64,000 bases of DNA from Cycas panzhihuaensis (Eukaryota > Cycadophyta): NCBI GenBank assembly GCA_023213395.1, contig CM041465.1, forward strand, positions 239,327,741 to 239,391,740, given 5' to 3'. A program made the position numbers and the translations under genes. The notes under the pieces were generated by a model that saw only the letters and a list, made by a program, of their open reading frames with translations, was not told the origin of the DNA and ran no database searches. Below are positions 1 through 10,643 of this stretch, in pieces; within the stretch, counting starts at the first letter, position 1; the number at the start of each line of letters is the position of its first letter.

Positions 1-561
1 TGTGCACTTTTAAAAATAATAACAAAAAAACCATGTCCATGCTCTAGATATTAGGTTCTTGAGAAATATAAGGGATCTAGTTAGTGTGATTCTAAGAATT
101 CAAACCTTTGGGAGATGGTCATAGGTTTTAAAACCCACAAATCATTCCATCTATAGAAAGAGATCCAAAATCCTTAAATAGACAACATGGGTCAAGTATG
201 ATGTGAGGATTATATGAAATATTCTTAATATATACCCCTTAAGCAATGAGCCACTCTTTCACTGATTGATGAGTAGTATCGTCTCATTAAGATTTACCCT
301 CCCTACGAGAGTATAAATTAGCGATAGCTATTTAAGAAGATCAGATTAGAAGCTTGTCATTAAAAACCCTAAGAGTCATACTTACCTCAATCATATACCC
401 TAATAGAATGATGTCATTCATCCTAACCATCATATTTCTTTATGGAGTCAAGAGAGAATGCTTTAGTAATTTATCAACATAGCATAACAATTTTTTTATC
501 ACATTAAGTGTACCATTCTTTATTAAATTCAATAATTTCTAGTTAACCAAACTTTTGATAC

Positions 562-627
<66 letters not shown>

Positions 628-2349
628 TAAAACTCTTTAATATAAGCATGAAATTATATTAGTGTAAATAATATAAGCATTTTATCATACTTTCCACCAT
701 GTTAGCATTTCCCATAGATAATATATATAGTAGAAATCTAGTGAGATTTTTAACCATGGGCTCAAAAAATGAGAATATGATGCACACCAATATATAATAA
801 AAGAAATGAGTGGATAAAAAATCTCTTATTATATAGTGTTTTAGATATAAGATTCCTCATCTAAAGTGACAATGCATAAATTAAGAGTTTCCCACAAGCA
901 TAAAGAAGACAAGCCATATAATTATGACAAACATCTAAAAGTAGTACCAAGGCCCACTTTCTCATTTATGGTTCTCCAAGAACTTTCAAATTACCTTGAA
1001 AAATAAATATTAAATAGCCCTTCCCTTTAATTTAAGATGCTCTCATTTAAATACTTATATCAGTGGATTTTAATCTCCTATTTACTTATAGTTACATATA
1101 CTTACAACTTATTACCTACTTAGTAATTCAAAAATATATCAGGCAAAGTACTTGACTACCTAGGTTATAATAAAATATTCTCCTTACAAGCCAAATATGA
1201 GTAGACAAAAAGGAAAACATGCATACATAGATGTACATACATATGCATAGACATATATATATTTATGTATGTATGTATCCATGTATAATTTTTATAAGAA
1301 AGACTAAGGAAAGAAGACATGAGGTATATGATAAAGATTATAATTAACATATTCTACCATAGTATTATATAAAGTATAAGGGAAAGAAAGAGATACTAAA
1401 AATAGTCTCACAAATGCAATCATAAATATATCAATGAAAGGTGATCATCTTACACTTTAAATAAATGATTTATAAGATAGATGTTATACCAAAAGAGATA
1501 GTTAACTTGATGCTTATTATATTACTAAGAAGAGTCATAGTTTGTCTTAATTAAGATAGACTCTCCTCATTGCAACTTTTGTCACCTTCATGCCTCATTT
1601 AAAGATGAGAAAGTCAAGTGGATATGAATGTAGGGCCTATGTATCTACTTATATTATTTATATATCTCATTTAGTAAGGAAGAACCTAAATAGGTAAGAG
1701 TGTAATTCCTGTAATATATAAGCATGTACATGCTATTTCATCTTATTGTGTAAGTCATACCAGAGAAGGTTGGACCTCCTAGTTTTAAACCTAAATAGTA
1801 TTATTATGTGTATATGTGTGTGTGTGCTAAGTTATATACTCAAATGCATCTATTATAATGATTTTGACTATTGATAGAATATTATTCTATTCTTACCTCA
1901 TATCATAGTCCCTTAATGTTATCTTAAACTTGTGCACGTGTACTATAGCACCATACTTGTATTGAACCTATACTATAGTATTGAACTTATGTTATGGTAC
2001 TATAGCTATGTTATTATACTAAACTATGGTTGAGTTCTTGTGAATCTCGTCCTACTTAATTATTGATGGTCTCCAATGTTGTGTTCTAAAGGAGATAAAA
2101 TAAAGTCCCTAGTGGTTCACTTGATGAAAGGCTTATATATTCTTAACTAATCTACTCTTTCTAAGAAGCATACACGAATGTATATATGTGGATATTTCTT
2201 TCATGTTTTAAATACTATTATATTTAATAATTATAAATATTAAATAATTCCTCTACCTAATGTAGGCAATAAAGGTTAGAGCAAAACATAGATTACAAAG
2301 CCATGACAAATAAAATTAAACATTAATAATATTTTTGATAAGAGGGTAG
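1..2349. other. AT-rich intergenic sequence, no gene recognised
   Basis: This stretch is AT-rich and has no reading frame with a recognisable domain. The short frames in it are low-complexity Ile/Tyr/His runs made by TA and GTAT repeats, for example near 1200-1290. Parts around 1560-1780 have the look of a decayed LTR, but I found no matching second copy in the window and no TG...CA boundaries. I see nothing else in it. Confidence 0.6.
566..625. repeat. (AT)n microsatellite
   Basis: This is an uninterrupted AT dinucleotide run of about 60 bp. It ends at the GG of position 626. Confidence 0.98.
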
Positions 2350-2551
2350 TGTTAAAGAACACCTAGGGGCTGTGAGGCCCAATATATATAGATGGGATGT
2401 TAGGGAAAGCCCAATATCTACCATCTTTGGTGTTAATAAACACCATTAAAAAATTAATCATAAGTCGACTAGGATGGGATAAAATCAACTCTACAAGTCC
2501 TAATATCGATACATCCTTTCATGATTTAATAAAATAAACATTAACCCAACA
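2350..2551 (-). mobile_element. Putative 3' LTR of copia element K
   Basis: Read on the minus strand this segment starts TGTTGGGTTAATG and ends TTCTTTAACA, which gives TG...CA ends over about 202 bp. It follows directly after a purine-rich tract (GGGGGAGAAA on the minus strand) at the end of a copia RNase H frame, which is where a 3' LTR belongs. A TATATATA stretch lies within it. No second LTR is in the window to confirm the boundaries, so the far end (2350) is inferred from the CA terminus only. Confidence 0.5.
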
Positions 2552-2919
2552 TTTCTCCCCCATAATATTCATTTGGGAAGACTCTAAGCTTGTCTCTGAA
2601 TTTATGAAACTTGATTTCTCTAAGAGCCTTAGTGAAGATGTCTATCACCTATTCCTTTGTATTGTAGTAGACAAACTCAATTTTGCTTGCTTGTACCAAT
2701 TCCTTAATAAAATGATGTTGTGTTTTGATATGCTTCATTCTTCCACAAAATACTGGATTGCAAGCCATTTGAATTATACTTTGATTATCACACATCATAT
2801 GTGTAGCTCCATCCTATTTTTCTTATAGGTCATAGAGTAATCATCATAGCTAGACTATAGCACACGTTCCTACTACTATTACTTTATACTCTACTTCTAT
2901 AGTAAACAAGGATACCATG
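2552..2919 (-). pseudogene. Ty1/copia RNase H C-terminal fragment (element K)
   Basis: The minus-strand translation gives the end of a copia polyprotein. It reads in order VEVEYKVI (the usual S-x-E-A-E-Y motif), CDNQSIIQMACNPVF, RMKHIKTQHHFIKE and VIDIFTKAL, all diagnostic of copia RNase H. In-frame stops occur, for example in place of the Gln before VIDIFTKAL and the Trp after GTCAIV, so it is dead. The frame is cut sharply at 2919, where the LTR of element B begins. K was therefore present before B inserted. The rest of K should lie beyond the far end of B, outside this window. Confidence 0.85.
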
Positions 2920-2977
2920 TGTTTCCTGGCTATCAGGAATGGGTTTTAGCAAGTTGACTTAGGTAAGTGTAGGTATG
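2920..2977 (+). repeat. B 5' LTR, first piece (start of LTR)
   Basis: The piece starts TGTTTCCTGGCTATCAGG. It matches, in reverse complement, the outer end of D's LTR near 50833 (GATAGCCAGGAAACA) and the GTTGACTTAGGTAAG stretch found in every Tat-like LTR here. It stops at the GTATG target duplication of element A and resumes at 13151. Confidence 0.88.
2973..2977. repeat. Left target-site duplication of element A (GTATG)
   Basis: GTATG lies directly before the TG of A's left LTR and is repeated at 13151-13155 directly after the CA of its right LTR. Confidence 0.95.
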
Positions 2978-5476
2978 TGAAACGCTCTCCGCGGGAATGC
3001 GATCCTACGTCTAGCAAAGAAATACAAAACACAACACAGACTGGGCTAGACAGCGAGGATCTCACCGCGGTCGTCCGTGGCCGAGGCGTGGTACGGATCG
3101 CAAGGTGCCTGGTTGCTTCCTGTGTAGCCGCAGGTAAGACGAGGCCTTCCTACCCTTCTGGATGGCCGGAAGGGAAAAGAATCCTCAAGGCCGCTACTTC
3201 TCAAGGCAATGAGAAGGCGATGAGGGGACAACCAACCAAAAGTATAAAGAATACGGGGTAGAATGCATTTAGGGATACAACGCAAACAAATCTTCTATTC
3301 CTATGTTATGCAATGTAAAGAAATAGTACGAGCAAGCGAATACACAATAAAAGGTTGTTTTCTTCTTTCCTTTATGTTCCTTTATCTATGACAGTAAATG
3401 CAAAGAAACATAAAATCATAAAGAAAATATGAAAGGTATGCGAAGAATACATGGATCCGGCGTTCGAACGGAAGCGCGGATTTCCCTCCTTGGTTGCGCC
3501 CTCTCCTCCTCCCGCATGCAACGTCGATCGCAGACAACGAAGGGGTGCACTTACCTCCCAAAAGCATGCAAGGACTAAACGAAATGAAGGAAACGAAGCA
3601 AAGCTCAACCAAAAGGGAGAAGAAATACCATATGGGGCCGGCCAAGAACGGTCGATCTCGCGCAATGATTCCTCCAACGCAATCCTGCCAATAATCCCAA
3701 CAAACGCCTTCCTCTCGGGAGAGAGGCTACGAAGCACAACAAGATATATGTATATATGGTAATAACATCAACTAAGCTAGCAAAATGTAGTTAAGCACTA
3801 AAGCATAACAAAAATGAAACGGAATCGTATGGTAAACATGCAAGCTATCATACACCACAAAGCATGCTATGGGATCGAGTGTAGCCTCGGGATGGCTAAC
3901 TCACCCACGAGAGGTCTCCATAGGGTATAGGGAAAACAAGCTAGATACCAAGAAGATGAGTCATGTAGTAAGAAATTTCCTACACCAAGAGGGAAACTCA
4001 ACCCATCTCCAAGGCTTCCTAGCTCTGCTTCCTAAGAAAGCACGGGTGCTAAAGGGGAGAGGATAAGGGACTAACCCTTGGGGAGAAGGACTGAATGGGG
4101 GACTAACCCCGCCTATCTCCCTCAAATCCTCGTGAAAACCCTTTATGCCGGCTAGCTTAGGAAATGGCGAAGGAGGAAGCTAAGAGGAAGAGGATGGGTT
4201 TCAAGGAAATACAAGAAAATGCACCCAACCTAGGGCAGCACTATAGTAAGCCACAACTAGCTAAAATTACTTGCATCAAATGACAAAGGAGATCCCAAAG
4301 AAAGTTCACGCAAAAGAGGGAGAAGAGCTTGCAAATAGAACAACAAAAAGCAAGGAAAAATGCACCAACAAGAGACAAGAAATACCTTGAATGAAGGAGA
4401 GCATGCATGCATGCACTTGGCCACTTGGATCAGCAGCATAAACAATGTCTAAAGGCTGGTTTTAAGTGTCCTTTGCAAGAAGATGAAAGGAGGAAGCTCA
4501 GGTGCAAGATGGGAGCTAGAAGTTGTCCTTAGAGTAGTCTTTCTTGTGAAGAAATGCTTTGGATCTTTGAGTATTTGTATGAGGAAGTGGAGCTTGTGAT
4601 GGAGAGACGTAGGGGGCAGAATGGCCTGCAACTCCAGTGGTAGTAGCCCACTTCACCTCGCTCAAGCTAGCATACATGAAAATCCTTAGTTTCGTGTTTT
4701 CCTTTGTCTTTTAGTAGAGAGTTTTGCTTGGAAGTCTAGAAAAGTGAACTCAAGAATGAGGCAAATGAATGAAAAAGAGGTTTTATGCCTTGGGCCATGA
4801 AGTGAACGTTGGGGCCCCGGGCGCCCAACTGCCGGAGCCACGCAGCTCCGCAAAAACGCTACCACTATCGCGTGGTTTCTTTTTCAAATTTTAACAGATC
4901 ATGCAAGAACTTGGCATCTTGCTAAGTTTACCGCATGCACCGACCATTGCAAGAACTTTGTGGTACCGCTAAGTTTGCAGACAAACAAATTTGAAAAAGA
5001 GAAAATGCAACCTAAAAGTCATAAAAATCAGCTTTTTAAGGTAAGAACAAGGGCTGAGCATGAATTAAATCAACTGGGGGAAGGCCTAGGCAAAGGCAAG
5101 TACTCAAAATGGTGCAAAGAGCCCTAACTAAGGGTTAAACCGGGCTTAGGAAGGGTTTGCAACATAAGTGGCATGTGGCAATATGACAAACGAAATGGCA
5201 GGAGCATCTCGAAGACCATGGAGACATCGTGAGTGGTCAGACGCCATACGGTGTCGATCCGCTTATGGATGCCCTACCGTGAGTCGTCATAGGCTAAGAG
5301 GTGCCGTTAGGCACATGCATTATGAACAGCAAACGAGCAATGCGCGTGCGTGCGAGCACATGTCAATCAAACTATTCTAAATTCCCTTAGCAAGCATAAG
5401 TAAGAAAAGTAAGAACATATACCTGCACAAACCTGTGTCGACGCGTCCCGAGTCCATTCCCACTAGCTGGGAAACA
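2978..5476 (-). repeat. A 3' LTR (left copy)
   Basis: The LTR runs from TGAAACGCTCTCC to TGGGAAACA on the plus strand and is repeated at 10644-13150. The two copies are nearly identical over long blocks and differ strongly in short patches, for example 3072-3190 and 4905-4990. The U3 part, near 4915-4975, carries the GGTACC-core inverted-repeat region shared with other LTRs in the window. Confidence 0.95.
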
Positions 5477-5491
5477 CTGCCCCCTTGGCAG
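5477..5491 (-). promoter_or_regulatory. Polypurine tract of element A
   Basis: The minus strand reads GCCAAGGGGGCAG directly before the TGTTTCCC of the 3' LTR. This is the usual place for plus-strand priming and fixes A's orientation as minus. Confidence 0.9.
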
Positions 5492-6232
5492 CAGAGCCTC
5501 ACTGCTCGGAAGCGTAATGTGATGGCGAATGCTGACAATCAAGAAACATGAGTAGCACATGCATATATATATATAAGAGCAATCAAGAGCAGCACGTGAT
5601 CCAAGGGCGTAGGCAAGTGTCGTGGCGGAACGCGTGGACAAGAGAGACAGAGAGGAGGACAACGTGGGGTCGCCACGCCGCCTAATCATCGACCTGGCGG
5701 AAGTGGCATAAACGGATGCCCCGTTGCTAAGGTGCAACGTGAAGTAAGAGGGCATCCCAAGAAGAGAGCAAGCATATCTAACCGACAGCAATCGGAGACT
5801 TGGGCACGGGCTGGCCAGACAAGCCTCCACATGAAATGGTGTGTATCATGTATGATAGAGGTAGCATGTATGATTTATTTTGTAAATGAATGAGTATTTT
5901 GTATGTTGGCAAATATTTATACGTTGTAGATATTTGTTGTAATATGCATGTGTTTCCTTCCATGTATGGCCATACGTCTAACAGGGGCACACACATCCAC
6001 CGTGAGCAGAGGTGATCGAGAGGTGTGAGGTTAGAAGATAGGGCGACATGCACGTCCACAGGGGAGCATAGCGGAATATGCGAAGGAAGCCACAAGCACG
6101 GGAGGGGCAGTAACGATACTCCCTAGCGTCGTCCTAGTTGGGGAATGCCCAAATAGGAGGACAAAGGGATTCCCAAGAGCATACGGGAACGCGGGTTCCG
6201 CGGGATGAACCAGAAACAAAACCGAAGAGAAA
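5492..6232 (-). other. A 3' untranslated region
   Basis: This is the non-coding region between the tandem array and the polypurine tract. Its left part (to about 5820) matches the polypurine-proximal region of C (35900-36200). Its right part (about 5830-6230) matches C at 40700-41300. The whole block between those two in C, holding the second RNase H and the PMD gene, is absent from A. I see no gene. Confidence 0.75.
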
Positions 6233-6823
6233 ATCCATCTTAAATTGCCATTCAACCCGTGGTTGGGAGGAATGGGAACAATTCAAAATGGTAGTTTAGG
6301 CTCGTTTCGGAGCAAGGATCCATCTTAAATCGCCATTCCACCCGTGGTTGGGAGGAATGGGAACAATTCAAAATGGTAGTTTAGGCTCGTTTCGGAGCAA
6401 GGATCCATCTTAAATTGCCATTCAACCCGTGGTTGGGAAAAATGGGAATAATCCAAAATGGTAGTTTAGGCTCGTTTCGGAGCACGAATCCATCTTAAAT
6501 TGCCATTCAACCCATGGTTGGGAAAAATGGGAACAATCCAAAATGGTAGTTTAGGCTCGTTTCGGAGCAAGGGTCCATCTTAAATTGCCATTCAACCCGT
6601 GGTTGGGAAAAATGGGAACAATCCAAAATGGTAGTTTAGGCTCGTTTCGGAGCAAGGATCCATCTTAAATTGCCATTCCACCCGTGGTTGGGAGGAATGG
6701 GAACAATTTAAAATGGTAGTTTAGGCTCGTTTCGGAGCGTGAATCCATCTTAAATTGCCATTCCACCCGTGGTTGGGAGGAATGGGAACAATTTAAAATG
6801 GTAGTTTAGGCTCGTTTCGGAGC
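6233..6823 (-). repeat. Seven-unit tandem repeat of about 85 bp
   Basis: Seven head-to-tail units each run from ATCCATCTTAAATTGCCATT through GGTAGTTTAGGCTCGTTTCG to GAGCAAGG. They differ by a few substitutions only. The unit matches the single-copy sequence just after the integrase stop in C (41298-41383) and D (about 55440-55527), so the array is an expansion of the element's own post-integrase sequence. It sits where the pol deletion joins. Confidence 0.97.
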
Positions 6824-7321
6824 ATGAAGAGAGGAAGAGGTGTGCCTAGGCCCCATAAAGGTAGGGGTAGTCACACGCAGGGTAGGAGATAGGTGACGAA
6901 GAGTAGGGCCAGTATCGCTAAGCCTACTAGTAAACTTACTATGGTTGGAACCAGATGAGCGCAACGGACCTGGCGCGCGATGGATCGCATGGCAAGGTTG
7001 CATACGAGTAAGAGTGGCTCTAGTCCGAGGTAAGGATCTAAAGCGTGAAGAAGAAGCGCCTCTACGAGTGGCTCGCCGACGTGGGCGCCTACGTGAAACC
7101 GCTCGGGGAGGTCGAGAAGGTAAAATAAATGGCTGGTTTAAGACCGGTGACTCGGAGCCAATGTAGAATGAGGAAGAGCGGGAATATCCGATCGAGATAT
7201 TCCCCAGGTGCTCATGAAACCGGGTGACACGTCGAGGAGAGGGCCCATAACCCTCGCTATCCGAATCGGAATCACTCATGGCGGCTAAGTAATCAGTAAC
7301 CACCCACGCCAATAGGGGCAA
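6806..7321 (-). CDS. Arg/Ser-rich C-terminal frame of A, replacing pol
   Basis: This 171-codon open frame begins in the Asp/Ser/Glu segment that follows protease in the family (the SDSDSDSEGYG stretch matches the LSDDESDGEDE stretch of B). It continues into about 100 residues not seen in B, C or D, with several Arg-rich clusters such as RRRPRRRATRRG near residues 77-88. It then ends inside the last tandem unit. The Arg-rich part could bind nucleic acid, but that is inference from composition alone. It is probably the 3' end of the gag-protease frame rather than a separate gene, since no promoter or start context of its own is evident. Confidence 0.45.
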   Translation of the reverse strand: MPLLAWVVTDYLAAMSDSDSDSEGYGPSPRRVTRFHEHLGNISIGYSRSSSFYIGSESPVLNQPFILPSRPPRAVSRRRPRRRATRRGASSSRFRSLPRTRATLTRMQPCHAIHRAPGPLRSSGSNHSKFTSRLSDTGPTLRHLSPTLRVTTPTFMGPRHTSSSLHAPKRA

Positions 7322-7474
7322 ACCTAACTAGGTTTGTCTCATGACGCAGCATAGACTCGGCGATGAAGGTCGGTCTCCTCAAACAAAGGTCCCACGGAGG
7401 GTAACCTCCTCGGGATCACTATCTTCATCATCGAAACGACTGGCGGTGGATGAGAGGTGTGAGATGGCATAGGC

Positions 7475-8010
7475 TCACGGCGACAACTTTAACTTGTCCT
7501 TCATGGACAAATTTAAGTTGCCCCCATGCGTGGAGCGGGCCAGCTCCCATCCGGGTTGAGCCATGGTCGGCCCAACAAGAGGTTGTACTCTACATCGACA
7601 TCGAGTACGGCAACCCGGCGAAGCAGTTTTCCCTCCTAAGGTGAGGGATAGGGAGGCTGCCCCGGAGGGGACTTCAGATCCCATCATACCCTTGGCATTT
7701 CCAAGGGGCGGACTCAAGAGCTACTATGCTGGCTCCTTGAGCATACTGTGAGCATAGCATTAACCGAGGAGCCATTATCTACAATGGTCCTCTTTACGAT
7801 CTGTCGGAGTGTCAATGGTAATGACGGGTAATGCAAAAGCTTCTCACTTCTTTGGGAGATAGGAGATCTCTAGGATCAAATGAGATGACAGGTGGTCCAT
7901 GGGAGGTAGCACCTATCGCATGGATGGAAGCATCTTGTTGGCCAAGAGCTTCGAGAAGAAGAGCACGTTGCTCAGGGCAGCTTCTCAAGACTTCCATCAA
8001 GGACATTCCC
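7475..8010 (-). pseudogene. Retropepsin-like protease remnant of A
   Basis: On the minus strand the N-terminal flank at 7812-8006 reads VLRSCPEQRALLLEALGQ, and about 250 bp further on DVEYNLLLGRPWLNP appears near 7560-7610. This is the conserved protease end D-x-x-Y-N-x-L-L-G-R-x-W-L. B and C carry the same pair of landmarks. The frame here is broken by a stop shortly after the WLNP motif and by shifts between the landmarks, so no continuous protease is encoded. Confidence 0.65.
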
Positions 8011-8239
8011 GCAGCGACGGTATAGAGCTCGTCAACAATAGAAAAGGGTTTACCCTTCCCTGTGGGTTGGGTAAGCGCCCTTCTAAAGTTGAATCGGCCA
8101 AGGCGGACGGAATAGTCTTGGAAGCGCAGGAATCTCCGGGAGGAACCGGCCTCGGGAAGAGGATCAAGGTGAGATGTAGATGAAGAGGCACCGCCTCTTT
8201 AGCGACTGGGACCCAAGTTAAGGCATACAATGGGGTAGT

Positions 8240-10250
8240 CTCAAGCAACTGGACAACCTTCTTTTCCTTGTAGCGGGACTGCGAAGGTGATGGAGCACGG
8301 CGGTGGGGGCCTTGAAGGGGAAGATGACCTTCGCACACCCTTCCCTCTACCATGCGAAGGGCGAGGATCGGGAGATCTATCCCGATTCCGGTCGTATCTT
8401 TGTTGAACATCGCGACCGCGTTCCCCATGTTTGGGGAACGGGTCTCTATAAATGGGCTGATCGAGATTAGGCCTCGATGCTCGCCTGGGGGACGAGTTGC
8501 ATGGGTCTTTGTGCCGACGCGCATCGTCATGGAAACACTCCCGTGGATGGAACACCAACTCTTCTCAAGGGAGGATCGGTCCTCCTTGCTTGAGAAGGCG
8601 GGTGTTACCCCTTTGGGGGCATCGCCTGAAGTCTGCTGGACAGGTCTATGGGAGTTAGGCGACGAAGGAGGGTGGAGCTTAAGCTCCTTCATCGTTCGCT
8701 CGAGCAGCGAATGGCGGAGGTAAGCGGATCTAGGGTCCTCTCAGTCGGGTGAGAGGTGGTCCTAGTGGGCTGCGAAGGTGTGGTCTCCTTCGCTGGAGGA
8801 GGCGCCTCGCGACGCTGCGAGGGCTTGGGAGGTTTCTTGAGTCACTTTGGATCTCAATGGCCTCCAAAGCTAAACACCTCGAGATGGCGGAGTCACACGT
8901 GGTTGCCCCCATCTTGAGGACCTCCACGTGCACCTCAGGACGAAGTGCATTGACGAAGAGATCCCTCTTCAACTCCTCAGGCAATGTGGCCTTGGTGGAA
9001 TGAAGAAGATGTGAAAACGTCGCACAAAGTCACGATTCATCTCATCGTGACCTTGTTTGAGCGACAGAAGCGCCTTCATTCCGCTTTCGAATGGACGGGC
9101 TACGTCAAAGTAGTTGACGAACTCGTCCACTAGCTGCTGGAATGAGGAAATCGAATGGGCAGGAAGGCGGTAGAACCACTTGAGGGCGTCGCCTGAGGAC
9201 CAGGAAGAGCTTCATCAAGATATGGTCGTAGGCCCAATAGTCGATGCACGCCATGGAAAAGCTGCGCACATGTTCGGTTGGGTCTTGCGACGAAGTCCCG
9301 TCAAATTTGGGGACTTCAGGAGGATGAGGCGGCAAGTTAGTCCTCAACGCCTCAACAGACAAGGGCGTCGACCTATAGTCCACGAAAGGACGTGTCCTTG
9401 CCTGGGCTAAAGGATCGACAACCGGCAAAGGAACGGATGGGGGTGTCGGTCCCATCCCTCCTTGAGAAAACACCCCTTGTGGGAAGGGGGTCTGCGGATA
9501 GAAACTCTGAAAAGGATGCGCGCTCCCTTGTGCTGACGCAGCAGGAGTCACCGGACGTCCGCAGAGGGTGAGGGCCGGGTTTTGCCCATATGGGCCACAC
9601 GTGGTGGCGCGACCCCATATGGGTGCAACGGGTCCACTCCATGTATGGAGGTGGTTTCCTTGCCCTACCCCAAGGTTGTGACGTGTAGCACAGGGGCACG
9701 TAAGAGAAGGACCACCAACCGGGTTACGGGCGTATGTAGGAGTGGGTCCTACATGGCTGGCGGCGGCCCTAAGGCCTCAAGGCCTACTAGGGAACGCGTC
9801 TTGCCACGTTCGTGATGCACGTGCGTTTGGTTTGAAGCAGGGCATACTAACCCGAGTTGAGGGAAAGATGCGCTGGTCCAGGAAGTGGGACCACGACTAG
9901 GCGGCGGTATGCGCAACACCCGCCTTAGGGCCGGGGTAGACACGGCATAGGGCGTGTGTCTTGTGAGCAGACGTATCAATCGTCGTAGATGACGTGGGCA
10001 TGGATGAGGAAGGCGCCACGTTGCGTAGCATCTCCGTTAACCATCTAGGAGGCGGTTGGCGTGACCGCTCAGTACTCGCCAGCGCCTCGGCCAGCGTCGG
10101 CGGAGGGTATCCTCATAGCCATACGAGGTCGAAGGGACTTCAAAGTAGGGGACCTCGGTGGCTCCTCGTAAGGCTCGCCCGGTGGGGTGGCGGGTCTCAC
10201 AGTGGCCGGATCTTCCATTGCATGAGTGGAAGGCTCAAAATCTTGAGGTG
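8240..10250 (-). pseudogene. gag of element A, frameshifted
   Basis: Frames on the minus strand follow the gag order of B and D. First comes a Pro/Ser-rich N-terminal part (9749-10250). The retrotransposon gag domain follows, with EVPKFDGTSSQDP and ACIDYWAYDHILMKLF near 9180-9350, then ELKRDLFVNALRPEVHVEVL at 8900-8984. A zinc-knuckle region lies near 8500-8570. One missing base near 8550, in the knuckle, moves the frame from CSIHG to the frame that carries ECFHDDARRH. Further shifts separate the other pieces. Some shifts may be sequence errors, since the same element shows odd patchy differences between its LTRs. Confidence 0.75.
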
Positions 10251-10620
10251 GAAATGGTCATTAGGGTAATAGATGGAATCCTCGCCTCACGGGTGGATTC
10301 GGAGCAGACGAAGGGAACTCTTGAGTTCACGAAGTCATGGCATGGTAGGTCCAATCAGACGGGTAACCTTCCATTGCGAAAGCGGGGTTCGACGATGGAA
10401 TGAAACGCGACGATTGGTCTTCTAACAACGGCAAGAAACCCGCAAGCCGGCGAGAAGCGTCGCCGCATGCAACGCCTCGGCGTTGTTAGAAAAAGCGAAA
10501 AGGAAAAGAAAGGAAAGCACTGCAAACCCGTTGGGGGTTGCCCAACTCAAAACACAGAATGCGAACCTACCTAAAGGCAAGAGCACCAACACGAAGGGAA
10601 GCGGATCTAGCTCCCTTCTT
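10251..10620 (-). other. A leader between PBS and gag
   Basis: This is non-coding leader sequence. It matches the region next to D's PBS near 59900-59985. No separate gene is visible. Confidence 0.6.
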
Positions 10621-10642
10621 GGCGGTCCCAGTATGGTCGCCA
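10621..10642 (-). promoter_or_regulatory. Primer binding site of element A
   Basis: The minus strand reads TGGCGACCATACTGGGACC one base after the CA end of the 5' LTR. B has TGGCGACTATACTAGGGACC and D has TGGTGACCATACTGGGGACC at the same place. The leading TGG fits the CCA end of a tRNA, and it is not the initiator Met site. I do not assign the tRNA. Confidence 0.85.
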
Positions 10643-10643
10643 G

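Noticed and set aside
1165-1350. 61-codon minus-strand frame in the AT-rich left region
   Set aside because: It is made of GTAT/ATAC repeats, has no domain and no gene context.
2978-5476. Several overlapping open frames in the A LTR, repeated in the other LTR
   Set aside because: They occur on both strands, shift between the two LTR copies, and match no family.
6233-6823. Possible CRISPR array
   Set aside because: The units are contiguous 85-bp tandem repeats without unique spacers, in a plant retrotransposon.
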